Source of the DNA: Bactericera cockerelli
Lineage: Eukaryota; Arthropoda; Insecta; Hemiptera; Triozidae
Assembly (NCBI GenBank): GCA_024516035.1
Contig: CM044957.1
Span: 124,001-188,000 of the forward strand
DNA: 64,000 bases
Direction of reading: 5' to 3'
Part shown: piece by piece, positions 8,511 through 20,695 of the stretch
How the letters are laid out: each line of letters begins with the position of its first letter
How positions within the stretch are numbered: position 1 is the stretch's first letter
Notes under the pieces: model-generated
The model's input: only the letters and a program-made list of their open reading frames with translations
What the model was told of the DNA's origin: nothing
Databases searched by the model: none
Translations under genes and position numbers: made by a program

Positions 8511-10707
8511 CAGGGTGGACCAAAAAAACGTTTACACCCGTTAATGGTAGATTACTGACGACATTTCCAGCCCGGATCTGGAATCCGTTTTTTCGGATTC
8601 GCCTTCGTAACTGCACAAAGTGATTTTTTGTAACTTTCCAAAAAAGTAAGACTTTGGCTTATTCTTCGGGTCAGTGCTTTGTCTCTGTTTAAGATGAGTT
8701 GATTCTGAACAGTTCTGCAGAAAGCCAACAAAATTTTGATGTTTTAAGCTACACTATTTTGTTTTTTACGGTTTGGTTTGTCATATTTTTTCACACCTGA
8801 ACAGAAAAAAAACACACGAAAAAACTTTTTTACTAAATAAAACACTCGACATTTGTCCGAACAAATTTTGGCACAGACACGGGCAAGTTTGATAAAAGTT
8901 GGCGGCCGCCCCGAGGATGCTAAAAAATAATTTTACGATTTTTTATCACGTGATCTTCTGGGAAAAATTATTAGATGTTTGCCAAAAACTCTTCAAAATT
9001 CCTAAGAGTTTTCTAGCTGTAGACTGTGTAAGGGCGTCTTGTATTGTTTACAAAATTTGTTTACATTGCTGTTTTTGAATACCGCGGTCTTACATGTCTT
9101 CATCAGCCAGTTTAGGAAAATTCAAATGATAGTTTTCGTGCTTTTCATATTGTCAATGGTCTTTGCTAGATGTGCTAGTGCTAAGAGTATTAGTCGCAAG
9201 ACCGATGTTCAATTCTCGGCGATCAATATTTTTTTAATTATCAAAAAAAATCTGATGGAATATTTTATTCATACCTGTATCTGACTTGTTGTAACACCAA
9301 CAACTTATGGTTTTTTTGGAGGTAATACCATATGTAAATTGAGTGATATCAGATACTATTGGTATTACAATTCACATAATTATTATTCATGTAAGACCCT
9401 GAGAGACTGCCTTGATAATGGATGGTTTTTCTTAAGCTTCCCTAAGAGAGAAAATAAACTGGTGAATTTTCCTAACGAAAGTAGAGTTCATAAAATAATG
9501 CCAGGTAAATATGTAGGTAGGTTTTCTATCATAAACAATACTAATTAAATAACAAATATTTACCGACTGCCAACTTCTAATAGAAATCTTGAAAAAAAAC
9601 AAGATAATATTTTGTAAAATGAATAAAATTTATTATGTTTTATACAATTTGGGTATAATCAAAAAGGTATTAAAAATAAACATTTTGTCTGAGTATGTTC
9701 AATGAGAAACGATTAGAAGCGCACGATTAGCTCAGTGGTAAGCTAGTCACTTGCCATGCGGAAGATCCCACCCGGGTGCGAACGCCAGAGACAGCAAATC
9801 ATGTTCCGTCTAATGTTGCGGAAGATTTCAGGTTTTTCTGTCAGGTCATCAAATGCCAACAGGATTCTTGCTACCAGATTCTGCTACTCTTGCGTCTCCA
9901 CTGGTATTTCGTAAACTATGTTTTTCACGTGATCCCAAATGTTCCTGTTGGCAGCTCCATATTCTGCCAAATGCAAATCTGCCATTTCAGCATCCGAATA
10001 ATAATTATTATGTAACTTGTACTAAAAAAACTCAAGAAGTTTAAAAATAATATTTCATAGAATGCAGAAAAATATGCTTGAAAACTATCATCGAGAAACA
10101 AACAATCATTCATTTGACTGGCCTTTAATTAATTCCAAGGAAAATAATTATCAGACATAAATAGCTAATTACTCTTTGAGTACAAGACGACCCTACACGG
10201 TCAACACTTTTAAGATTTTGAACATCATTTTTTTGAGACTTACCTGGTTCGTTTTCCCAGAAGATCACGTGATAAAAAATCGTAAAATTATTTTTTAGCA
10301 TCCTTGGGGTGGCCGCCAACTTTTATCAAACTTGCCCATGTCTGTGCCCAAATTTGCTCGGGAAAATCTTGAGTGTTTCAAAGTGTAAAAAACTTACATG
10401 AGAATTTTTTTTCTATTCAGGTGTCAAAAAAGATGCCAAACCAAATCGTAAAAAACAAAGTAGTGTAGCTAGAAACATCGAAATTTTGTTGGCTTTCTGC
10501 AGAAATGTTCAGAATCAACTCATCTTAAATAGGAAAAAAGTTCTGACCTGGAGAATAAGCCGAAGTCGGACTTTTTCAGAAAGTTGCAAAAAATCACTTT
10601 GTGCAGTTATAAAGGCGAATCCGAAAAAACGGATTGCAGATCCGGCCTGGAAATGTCGTCAGTAATCTACCATTAACGGGTGTAAACGTTTTTTTTGGTC
10701 CACCCTG
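8511..10707. mobile_element. Long-TIR Tc1/mariner-type element, copy 1
   Basis: Bounded by TA on both sides, with termini CAGGGTGGACCAAAAAAACG and its complement at the right end. The inverted repeats run about 450 bases (8511-8965 against 10255-10707) and both include the GCGGCCGCCCCGAGGATGC or related segment. Inside, near 9810-9880, is a short block (complement of GTTGCGGAAGATTTCAGG) homologous to the transposase C-terminal remnant in copy 2. A tRNA-Gly-like SINE relic lies at 9719-9785. No intact transposase remains. Confidence 0.85.
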
Positions 10708-10814
10708 TATGTCTCGGATTGCGTACTGTTCTAGACGAGTAAAACAGATGCTAAGTAATGACTTAGGCTATCAAGTTTTTCTATTTTTTAATTTTGGTTT
10801 TGTAATGGTCATGT

Positions 10815-10972
10815 CTGGCTGGGGGACTATAAACAGGGAGTAGACCAGCATTGGCTTGGTTCTGGGGGCCCTTGTCAATTATTAGCCTCCTTGTATAGAC
10901 AGTGGTAGAAGTGCTGAGTCATTCCTCCGCTGTCTGGCTACCATCGTTCACGATGACGCCACCCTATGATGA
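10815..10972 (+). repeat. Interspersed repeat J, copy 1
   Basis: Contains AAACAGGGAGTAGACCAGCA and GGGCCCTTGTCAATTATTAG and ends in GATGATGATG microsatellite. An inverted copy lies at 19918-20085. Confidence 0.65.
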
Positions 10973-12584
10973 TGATGATGATGAATGGTCATGTCTATTA
11001 TCGACTCTTGACTAGGTAGGTAGGTAGGTACACTAGGTAGGTAGGTACACTACCTAGAATGCCGTTGGCATTAGCACCGCCCTTGATCAAGTTTTGTTAT
11101 TGTTAATTTTAATTCTTATGTATGTATATATTCTTTGTTATTTGTAAATAAAACTTGATCAAATATGTTTAATAATAGTAGGTACCTACTACCTGACTAT
11201 CTAAACTTGTGAACGTCTGGACGAGCCTTATCCATCACTCATACAGCGCTCGTAGCGGCACTTTTCAACACTAAAAAGAAAAACAAACAATCAGCTGTTC
11301 TGCACTGCTTCTCGAAATTCTTCAAAAGTTCATTTTTTGATAATTTTGATAAGTTAATACGAAACTTTATTTTATCTCTTGAAAAGACATCTAATTTCTT
11401 TCTAATTCTCTTCTTTTTATCACATTTTACAGCTATTAATTTTCTCTACAATGTGTAAGATTGGATCCGCTTCATGAGTGAGGTAAAGTAATTCGGACTT
11501 TTGATTCTTGGAGAAGGCTACCAGTTATTATGCACTGTCCACTAAGCAGACAGAACAGTTTCCTTGAACTAATTTCTTTGTATTCTATTTAAATTTATAT
11601 CTTTTTTATCAGAATCTTTAATTTGTACTGTCATTGTATGCTTGATTTGCTTTATGCTCTCAAAATCATGATATTCACGAACAAGCAAAGATATCAATGT
11701 CTTGTCAATGGTGTCTCTCAGGATAAAATTGTTTTACAAAAATACCTGGATTTAATATAATTATTTTATCAGTGTTACAATACACAGTGCAACATTATTT
11801 ACATGATTGCATTATCAGTATGAATATAAAACGAGAGAAAAGAAAAACAACATACACCACTTGATTAGAACTCAGGTTTGTTGACTAGGGGACTTGAATA
11901 CATATTTTTCATCACCAAATAATGGAGTGATGAAAGGGGATATAAGAGATCAAACAATCAACATTTATAGACAGTGTCACATAGAATATACCAGTTCTTT
12001 TTATGTTATTGAAGAAAAACATCGTCCAGCTAGGTTAGGACTTGGATAGATTCCCAGCCAAGGGCCAACTTGGGTTTTTGGCTTTATTAACCAAATGCAG
12101 TGAGGGAGCAATGCAACCTCACTAAGTGAGGTTCTGTTTTAACATGGGTATTGGCTGTATGGGATGGTCTTGCCTACCAATACCAAAAAATGGGGGTGTT
12201 TGGGTGGAGGTTGATCGGATCAAACAGTTTTAATTTTTTTACTTTCGTTAAATTTCTAATATTAGAAATCGGAGGTATTGTGTTTGTTATTGTGAAGAAA
12301 AAAAATAATATATTTTGCTCCGATTTTTTTGTATTCTGATAATCCTGTAAAAAAATAAACAGTTTTAGGAAAAATGTTAGCACGCCTCCTCGTGGTTCAC
12401 CCTGGGCAAAGCATTGACATGCGGCTAAAATACTGACAATTTTGGTGATCAGACAATCACTGCCATCAGATTTCCTGATCAAGTTTATTACATAATTATT
12501 ATGTCTTCTCACTTTGAGATGTGTGATAAAGCCTTACGATAAATAAATAAATGACGGTTTTACGAAAAGTTATAGTTCCTTTAT
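10973..12584. other. Largely unannotated AT-rich DNA
   Basis: Contains a TAGG/CCTA-type short repeat at 11015-11060 and repeat L at 11070-11175 (CCGCCCTTGATCAAGTTTTG; inverted copy at 35795-35905). A less AT-rich patch at 11210-11340 could be an upstream, non-coding first exon or promoter of cullin-2, but nothing there proves it. The open frames at 12151-12339 and 12174-12512 overlap on opposite strands and look random. Confidence 0.4.
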
Positions 12585-12690
12585 TGTTGCACGGAGGTGA
12601 CCGGGGTTCAAACCCAGGCTCTGTTGTACTTTGGATGTCCAGGATCCACTCATACCTCGTGAGGAAAAAATGAGCAGGTAGTTACTTGTA
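12585..12690 (-). repeat. tRNA-like SINE fragment, family I, copy 1
   Basis: Complement of GCACGGAGGTGACCGGGGTTCAAACCCAGG-type head (positions 12589-12618), followed by ATCCACTCATACCTCGTGAGG, as also seen near 51853. Related copies lie at 27955-28125 and 51848-51975. Confidence 0.6.
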
Positions 12691-12694
12691 TGAG

Positions 12695-12795
12695 TTGTTG
12701 TTGTAGCCAGGTTGGCTACAGCTAGGGATAGTGATGGTCTCCAGCCAAAAGTTTGCTCGTTCTGAACCACATATTTCTATGTGTGATCAAGTGAT
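12695..12795 (+). repeat. Interspersed repeat K, copy 1
   Basis: TGATGGTCTCCAGCCAA and CTGAACCACATATTTCTATG recur at 17170-17300 in the same orientation. No head or tail typical of a known class is visible. Confidence 0.6.
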
Positions 12796-13165
12796 CATTG
12801 ATCAACCATTGTGAGAACCTGGGCTATTTCTTTATAAGCCCTTACCCTAAAATCCTTGAGAAACTGCAGGCTAACCTCACTGGTTAGGGTTGGCCAGTCC
12901 ATTTTATGTTTATAGTCCTCTAGCGAGAGACTGGTCTTTACCCTGTTTAATGTCTCCTAGTCAGATTTGTATTAGCAATGATTAGTGACGATCATACTAG
13001 AACCTTAGAGTTGACGGTATTACCTACTTTTACCTTAGTAAAAAAATGTATATCAAAACTATTATTAATATTTTTTTTATTGACGATTTTTGATTTTTAT
13101 AAAGGTCCTTTTCCTAAGCTAATGAAAAAATAATCGTGGGATTTTTTCCTAACGAATGTTTATGG
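12796..13165. other. Unassigned sequence
   Basis: Contains a weak repeat-J-like piece at 12900-12965 (CCTGTTTAATGTCTCC). Nothing else is recognised. Confidence 0.35.
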
Positions 13166-14215
13166 TCTTTTGTTGAACCCTGTTGAAAAACGCTTGCATA
13201 CGAGTCTGCAACCATTGGGACATTTTCATCTTTACTATTCAAGGTCCAAAACCCAACTGACCAAATTTTGTATTGTGCGCATGACACATACCTTCTCTCT
13301 TCTCTCCCTCTACAATTCAATACTTCGCCATTGTGTGCATGACACACACTTTCCCTCTTCTCTCCCTTTACATTTCAATATTTCGTTACATAATATTGTT
13401 ACATAATATCGTTACATAATATCGGTACATAATTTCGTTAAATAATTTCGTTACATAATTTCGTTACATAATATCGTTACATAATATCATTACATAATTT
13501 CGTTACATAATATCGTTACATAATATCGTTACATAATTTCGTCACATAATTTTGGTTATGTGCCAGAGCAAAGACATGAAAATGTCAAAATGTCAAAACG
13601 CTTGCATACGAGTCTGCAACCATTGGGACATTTTCATCTTTACTATTCAAGGTCTAAAACTTAACTGACCAAATTTCGTATTGTGCGCATGACACATACT
13701 TTTTCTCTTCTCTCTTTTTATAATTTAATATTTCATTATTGTGCGCATGACACATACTTTTTCTCTTCTCTCTTTTTATAATTTAATATTTCGTTACATA
13801 ATTTCGTCACATAATTTCGTTACATAATTTTGGTTATGTGCCAGAGCAAAGACATGAAAATGTCAATTTAATATTTCGTTACATAATTTCGTCACATAAT
13901 TTCGTTACATAATTTCGTTACATAATTTTGGTTATGTGCCAGAGCAAAGACATGAAAATGTCAAAAACGCTTGCATACGAGTCTGCAACCATTGGGACAT
14001 TTTCATTTTTATAATTTAATATTTCGTTACATAATTTCGTCACATAATTTCGTCACATAATTTCGTTGCATAATTTTGGTTATGTGCCAGAGCAAAGACA
14101 TGAAAATGTCAATTTAATATTTCGTTACATAATTTCGTCACATAATTTCGTTACATAATTTCGTTACATAATTTTGGTTATGTGCCAGAGCAAAGACATG
14201 AAAATGTCAAAAAAC
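13166..14215 (+). repeat. Compound array of TTACATAATTTCG units with higher-order structure
   Basis: The basal unit is 12-13 bp (TTACATAATATCG, TTACATAATTTCG and TCACATAATTTCG). Runs of it alternate with a longer spacer containing GGTTATGTGCCAGAGCAAAG and ACATGAAAATGTCAA, seen at 13552, 13832, 13931, 14086 and 14175. A second spacer, CGCTTGCATACGAGTCTGCA, and the TTGTGCGCATGACACATAC segments are also repeated. The result is a higher-order tandem array. Confidence 0.9.
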
Positions 14216-15002
<787 letters not shown>

Positions 15003-15475
15003 TGAAATCTGAGATATGGGAAAATAGCTATTCATAAGAATAAATAAATATAAATAATCATGATAATATATGAATAAATTCTCCATGAAAAGTAGTATCT
15101 TTTCAGACTCCTATGTGAACTCTTTAACCCATGGCTTGCCATACATGTGACACTAATCTTTCTGCTTAAGCCCTATGGACCTCTTAGACAGTTTCATCAA
15201 AGTATCTTTGGTGACAGAATCAAAAAGATTCAAATTATCTTTGGTGACTAACAACAAGTTTCAATTGCCATCATACAAATATTTGTTTCAATAAAGCATT
15301 TTGTGTTGTAAATGTCTAAATTTCAGTGGTTTGTACAGGTCCTAATCATTTAAAAATCTCAAATGGATGAATCCTTGAATCCTTACCCATCTAAGCTAAT
15401 TTACAAATAATTATTATCCCTACAACCTAACTACATAAAAAATATAAAAACATATTGATTGACATTCTATTTTAA

Positions 15476-15706
<231 letters not shown>

Positions 15707-15794
15707 TGAGTATTATGGAGTGTCTCTAGTTAAGTTCAAATGTCATCTCAATACATTATTTCAACCAAAATAATATTTTTTCTAAACATTTTTA

Positions 15795-16070
15795 TTTATT
15801 TAGATGAGTGTTTCACTGTGTTTTTTATTTTGTAACAATGAAACAACAGTTATAGGTAATGAGATGTATCATGGCATATGGAACTCCACTTGTGCCTTGA
15901 GTTAAGATAAAAATGAAAGGGAAAATATAGCTACATCTTGTTAGCTGAACCTTAGACTCTGGTGGTCTATGTTGTAGCTTACCCATCCTATAGTATGTCT
16001 CTTCTCTCCTCTGATGGGGGAGAAGAGACACAATTCTTCCCATTTAGGTTCTGGGTCAGCACAAGCACCT
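15795..16070 (-). repeat. tRNA-Gly-like SINE body, headless copy
   Basis: GATGAGTGTTTCACTGTG, CCCATCCTATAGTATGTCTC, CTCTGATGGGGGAGAAG and TTAGGTTCTGGGTCAGCACA match the body of the family-B SINE at 54908-55224. The tRNA-like head is missing. It lies in the intron between exons 2 and 3 of cullin-2. Confidence 0.75.
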
Positions 16071-16142
16071 ATCTACTACATAATATATAACAAAAAATGA
16101 ACTACATATACCAACGCATATTGTTATATTTTTTCTTATTAG

Positions 16143-16249
16143 ATATTTAAACCAGCAGCACATTAAGAAACAAAAACTGTCTGAAGCAGAAATCATCTAC
16201 GGGAATTATGCTGGAGACTCCCAGGAACAAATGGAGATTGGCGAGTTAG
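16143..16249 (+). CDS. Cul2: Cullin-2, coding exon 3
   Basis: Acceptor TTCTTATTAG is followed by A TAT TTA AAC CAG, giving LYLNQQHIKKQKLSEAEII. It ends MEIGEL plus one base before GTAAGT. Known cullin-2 has the same order here (YLN.Q.IKK.KL.EA, then MEIGELALD.W). The exon is 107 bases and keeps the reading frame. Confidence 0.92.
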
Positions 16250-16364
16250 GTAAGTGATATGACTGAACAGATTGGAGTAGATATATAAGTAGGTATCGTC
16301 CGTACTCTTGTCAAGCATTATTTCCTGTTTTTTTTTATTTTAAAAAAATGTCACTTTTAACTGC

Positions 16365-16570
16365 ATGGTTGGTTCTCAACAGAGCTTTTACCCTCCATTC
16401 ACTAGAAGCTCACAAACCTGCTACAACATAACCTCACCCAGCCTGGGTTTGCTGAGGTTAATGTGAGGTGAAATGCCAGCATCACAAAATCTTCACCTTG
16501 CTGGACATTGCCTAACTTAGGTGATCCTTCAAGAACAGGTACATTCAACACACAATCAATGCTGGCTCTT
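16365..16570 (-). repeat. 5S rRNA-derived SINE, diverged copy
   Basis: Reads on the minus strand: complement of TCAATGCTGGC at the high end, then CTAACTTAGGTGATCC and CACCTTGCTGGACATTGCC, with body ACCCTCCATTCACTAGAAG at the low end. This is the same order as the intact copies at 48762-49032 and 53553-53818, but with more changes. It is intronic in cullin-2. Confidence 0.7.
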
Positions 16571-16766
16571 GTGTTTATTTGTACTTTTTTATAATTTTAT
16601 TTTGTACTTAACTATCTTAAAAAATAAATAAGTATATAATTTTAATTTTTTTTTTGTAAATGTTCTTTTTATGTTTCTAATTCGAACAATATGTTTTAGG
16701 CCGATGTTATCACCATACTATAAAGTCAATCAAAATAAATGTTTATTAATTTATTTGCCCCTGCAG

Positions 16767-16948
16767 GACTGGACATTTGGAAGCGGAAGATGATCGAGCC
16801 CCTGAAAACGAGCCTGGTGAATCTGCTGCTGGAAGGCATCAGGCAGGACAGGCTAGGCAGCACGTTCCACACGAAGAATGACGTGGTCAGGGGCGTCATT
16901 CAGTCATTTGTGGCCGTGGAGGAGTACCGGAAGAAGAATAAAATAGAG
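16767..16948 (+). CDS. Cul2: Cullin-2, coding exon 4 (last certain exon here)
   Basis: Acceptor GCCCCTGCAG is followed by GA CTG GAC ATT TGG. It encodes LDIWKRKMIEPLKTSLVNLL, then RQDRLGST, then VVRGVIQSFVAVEEYRKKNK, and ends IE at donor GAG|GTGAGA in phase 0. This matches cullin-2 LDMW...EPL and V.HGVI.SFV.VE.Y. Exons 1-4 give 609 bases and 203 codons, against about 745 residues in vertebrate cullin-2. The codons of this exon are GC-richer than those of exons 1-3. The following exon is not visible and may be hidden by the gap at 17447. Confidence 0.92.
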
Positions 16949-17169
16949 GTGAGATTATTATTTATAGTTGTTGTTTATTTATTTAGAACCTCTTTATTAG
17001 TAGAACATTTATATACTGATAAATAATGGTAAAAATTAAGTATAAAAATTGACAATATTAATAATATAAATTACAAGAAAAAAAAAAAAAAAAACAAAAT
17101 ATATACATATGTCCTAACTAAAGGGCGGGGTTATAACCTATGGCAATCTCTTCCACCCAACCCTTGTTG

Positions 17170-17300
17170 ATGTTGTTGTAGCAAGCTTAGCTACAGCTGG
17201 AGGGGTGAGTGATGGTCTCCAGCCAACTTCATTTCAAAGTTGGCACGTCCTGAACCACATATTTCTATGTGCGATCAACCATCATGAGGACTATTGTTAA
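17170..17300 (+). repeat. Interspersed repeat K, copy 2
   Basis: GAGTGATGGTCTCCAGCCAA and CTGAACCACATATTTCTATG match 12695-12795. It lies within the cullin-2 intron after exon 4. Confidence 0.6.
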
Positions 17301-17395
17301 ATAGTAAAAACAATGTAGTCTAACCTGGATATATGAGAATTCAGGAAACCGGACATTTTTTCTCTTTTAGACCTGAATACATCAAATTTTCTACT

Positions 17396-17446
17396 ATACA
17401 GGGTGTCCCGTATACAGATGCAAATATTTTAAGGGTAGGTTCAGCC
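17396..17446 (+). mobile_element. Mariner-type terminus cut by the gap
   Basis: A TA dinucleotide is followed by CAGGGTGTCCCGTATACAGA, a typical Tc1/mariner-like terminus (compare CAGGGTGGACC and CAGGGTGCGCC elsewhere in the window). The rest is lost in the N gap. Confidence 0.4.
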
Positions 17447-17546
17447 NNNNNNNNNNNNNNNNNNNNNNNNNNNNNNNNNNNNNNNNNNNNNNNNNNNNNN
17501 NNNNNNNNNNNNNNNNNNNNNNNNNNNNNNNNNNNNNNNNNNNNNN
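17447..17546. other. Assembly gap (100 N)
   Basis: A placeholder-sized gap inside the putative cullin-2 gene. The missing cullin-2 exon after residue 203 could lie in it. Confidence 0.99.
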
Positions 17547-17578
17547 ATTATTTCAATTTAGAAATTATGAACAATCCA

Positions 17579-17720
17579 ACTGACTTCAGTAGCTTGATCA
17601 ATAAGGCGGCGGATTTGTAATCGGAGGTCGGTGGTTCGAGTCCCAAGTTAAGAAAATATTTAGTTTGAGTAGTTGTGATATCACGAAAGTGGTCGACACA
17701 AATATTATAAAACAATCGAG
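17579..17720 (+). repeat. tRNA-Thr-like SINE, family D
   Basis: Head GACTTCAGTAGCTTGATCAA, then TAAGGCGGCGGATTTGTAAT and GGTGGTTCGAGTCCC, followed by TTTGAGTAGTTGTGATATCA, as in the copies at 2385, 2668, 21915 and 51560. Confidence 0.75.
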
Positions 17721-17809
17721 TGCGTAGATCCATGGATCGAAGCTCACCCAATACCTAGTTAAATATCTGTTTCTCTAGAAGGGAACGAATTCATCCTCGA
17801 ATTGTATGC

Positions 17810-18115
17810 CAAACTCTACCCTCAAACCTAACATTGTCTTCCGAACTCTACCTTCAAACCTAAAAAATTTAAACAAACTTTACCCTCAAACCTAAAATTT
17901 TCCAACAAACTTTGCCCTCAAACCCAAAATTTTCAAAGAAACTTTACCCTCAAACCTAAAATTTTCCAACAAACTTTGCCCTCAAACCTAAAATTGTCAA
18001 AAGGCCCTCATGGCTTTCAAATTATCTTCAAAATTGTTATTCAAACTTTACCCTCAAAATTGTCTTTCAAACTTTACACTCAAACCTCAAAAATTGTCTT
18101 TCAAACTTTCCATTC
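17810..18115 (+). repeat. Degenerate minisatellite, ACTTTACCCTCAAACC
   Basis: About ten imperfect copies of a 30-35 bp unit containing AACTTTRCCCTCAAACCTAA and AATTTTCCAACA or AATTGTC. Unit length drifts, and the open frames across it are artefacts. Confidence 0.85.
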
Positions 18116-18379
18116 GATCTTTTTCTCACTTATTGTTTTGCCGTCTCTCCACCTATTTCTTTCCTCAATTTTTTTTTGTCATTTCAAGGAAGCTTTCAAA
18201 TTTAGCGTCTCTTTTCTACTAAGGCCTGGCAAAGTCTCAGTTAACTTTGGCCCTTGTAGAGAAATGTTTACAGCAATTACTCAAGACTCAAGACTTACGA
18301 GTATGTTAGGGGATTAAAATATAACTGATACATTAGATTGTAGCCTCCTTCTTCCAGTATTGTTCACGAATGAGGTTAG

Positions 18380-18598
18380 GTATTGATCAAAGTCCTTCTC
18401 TCGCCCCATTTATCTTTATTCTTTATATCTCTCTATTACCCTCTCCTTATTTATCTCCCTCTCTATTTATTTTTTCTTTTATCTTTCTCTTATCTCCTCC
18501 CTCTTTTCCCATCCCTCTCTCACCTTCTTTTTCTCTCTCTTCCTCATTTTGTCTCCCTCTCTCATCCAACTCTCGAACTCTTTCTACTCCCCTCTCTT

Positions 18599-18667
<69 letters not shown>

Positions 18668-18695
18668 CTCTCCCCTCTACCTCCCCTTCCAGATG
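18380..18695 (+). repeat. Pyrimidine (CT)n tract
   Basis: Nearly pure C/T sequence with a (TC)n core at 18600-18665. It gives spurious Ser/Leu-rich frames in every plus-strand phase. Confidence 0.95.
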
Positions 18696-19024
18696 TCTTC
18701 TCTAACCTTGTGTCATGTTTTCCAGTGTGAACTTTTTTTTTTCTGGTCTAGTTTTCCACATGTGCGACAGTATGGCAGGCGAATTTTTCCCGAGCGGATG
18801 CCAAGTCCAAAGTTCAGGGGCGGACATCAAGCTGAGCGGAGGCTGAAAAACTTTCAGAACTTTTTATTTCTTTTATTTTTAATATATTTCTCTCTCTTGT
18901 CTCGCCAGTAAAACTTCTCACTTTTCTATTTATACTGATTATACCATATTTTTATAATATTTCTGATTATACTGATTTTTTTAGTGACCTTCCGATGTAA
19001 ATGTCATATTATAATCATTATAAT
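18696..19024. other. Unassigned sequence
   Basis: The segment GTGCGACAGTATGGCAGGCG to about 18850 is less AT-rich, but has no coding pattern that I can support. Confidence 0.3.
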
Positions 19025-19217
19025 AGAACTCTTAAGTGGAAGGTAAATGCTTAAAGCATTTTTTACCGCCTAACACTTAGAGTCTTTTTATTATGTGCTT
19101 ATAGATTCAAATAAGTGAGGAAATTTGATGCATTCAGTGGAATTCGAACCCATGGATCCCTACGCTATCTGGATTAGGAGCTAGAATGTTTACGACTTGA
19201 CTACTCAAGCACGTCAT
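19025..19217 (-). repeat. tRNA-like SINE, family C, minus copy
   Basis: Complement of the family-C layout: ACTCTTAAGTGGAAGGTAAA at the low end, ATGTGCTTATAGATTCAAAT, then box B GGAATTCGAACCCATGG and GACTTGACTACTCAAGCACG at the high end. Confidence 0.75.
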
Positions 19218-19539
19218 ATATGTTGAACAGAGGATTTTCAAAAAAAAAATCGTATTTCTTTTTGCTGATAACGAGATAATAATTCTAAAACAAAATAATG
19301 GTTCTTCTATTTTTATAAAATATTATATTTTTTTTAGTTAGTAATCAATTATTTGATAAAATATTGTAGGTATCTAAATTATCTACTTGTTTCCGAGGTC
19401 AGCCTAAGAGCACCCGTATGAGGTTATTTTTGGTTGTATGGGGTTATTTTAGTTCCAATGCCAAAAAAACCATCAGCTTGTCATTTAATGAAAAGCTAAA
19501 TTAACTCATTAGCTTCAGAATTCTATTTTCTGTCTGTCC

Positions 19540-19715
19540 TAGTAGCTCACTGGTCAAGACGTCGATCTGTTAATCGAGAGGTCGCGGGGTCGAAACCCAG
19601 CCGAGACGTGACAAGTTCTTCTCCCATTTGGGATTTTGACTTCATAATAATACGTCTTGGGCTTACTGCTAGAATGGTGGGACTCATTATTTCTTATGAA
19701 ACAGGATTAAATTAT
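19540..19715 (+). repeat. tRNA-like SINE, family F, copy 2
   Basis: CCTAGTAGCTCACTGGTCAA, box B GGTCGAAACC, then TTTTGACTTCATAATAATAC and GCTAGAATGGTGGGACTCAT match the copies at 4063 and 57038. Confidence 0.75.
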
Positions 19716-19749
19716 GGATTAATGAAACAGGATTAAATTCAACTGTAAC

Positions 19750-19848
19750 CAAATTAAGAATACAATTTTTTTGTCGGCACGGGCGATCGAACCCGGAACC
19801 ATCTGCATGGCAAGAGACTGCTTAACCACTGAGCTAACCGCGCGCTTT
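19750..19848 (-). repeat. tRNA-Gly-like SINE head, family B
   Basis: AACCAAATTAAGAATACAAT, then TTGTCGGCACGGGCGATCGA, then the complement of a tRNA-Gly(GCC)-like head ending at GAGCTAACCGCGCGC. The body segment is missing compared with the 54908 copy. Confidence 0.75.
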
Positions 19849-19917
19849 TTTCGTTTCATTTTTTCGTTTGTTGGGCACAATATAAATTAGGCGATATTAT
19901 TATTATTTTCATATATT

Positions 19918-20085
19918 ATATCATCATAGGGTGGCGTCATCCCGACTGATGGTAGCCATACAGTGGGGCAATGACTCAGCACTTATACCACTGTCTTTAC
20001 AAGGAGGCTAATAATTGACAAGGGCCCCAGAACCCAGCCAATGCTGGTTTACTCCCTGTTTATTGTCTCCCAGCCAAACTGCTGG
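19918..20085 (-). repeat. Interspersed repeat J, copy 2 (inverted)
   Basis: ATAGGGTGGCGTCATCC, AGGCTAATAATTGACAAGGG and GCTGGTTTACTCCCTGTTTA are the reverse complement of 10815-10972. Confidence 0.7.
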
Positions 20086-20554
20086 TCTACTCCCTATTTT
20101 TTAATAGTCTTTCGTATTAAATTTCGTATTTTAATAGTCTAAACATCCATGCGGTACCTATTTATTTAATGGTGTAAACAGCACATCCACTTATCAGCAA
20201 TCAGCAGCGTCGCATACTGAATAAATTGTTCACAATTTAAATAATACTTATTGAGTAAATAGAACGTCACATTAGAAATGCTTACATGTAAAATTATGTA
20301 ATGTAATTTATGTATGTACGAGTATGAAGATTTATTATTATTATTCAACAATTTTGATCAATCTTTATTTACAATTCTTTATACATATACAGTACAGTAA
20401 AAAGGTATAATTAATGAAAGGTAAAGGTAATTTACCCAATATTTTGTACTCGTTTAGTTGTCATATGTGTGTTTTTTTATGGACATAACATCATTAGAAC
20501 TTTAATACTTTAAAGTAATCCAAACGACAATACTAATGTCCTAACCACTTTCCC

Positions 20555-20660
20555 AATAAAGTTTAACCACTTTATTGATATCCCAAATACTCAAACTCTC
20601 TTTACTCAATCCATGCTGAAACCGGGGGACTTGAACCACCGACCTCCAGGTTACAAGTCC
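20555..20660 (-). repeat. tRNA-Thr-like SINE, family D, minus copy
   Basis: Complement of the family-D head: GGACTTGAACCACCGACCTC, then CAGGTTACAAGTCCGCTGCC. The body lies at lower coordinates (ATCCCAAATACTCAAACTC). Confidence 0.7.
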
Positions 20661-20695
20661 GCTGCCGGTAATATATTGACACTGATGATGTTATA

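Noticed and set aside
12174..12512. 112-residue minus-strand frame
   Set aside because: Phe/Leu-rich by base composition, overlaps a plus-strand frame, and shows no domain or splice signal.
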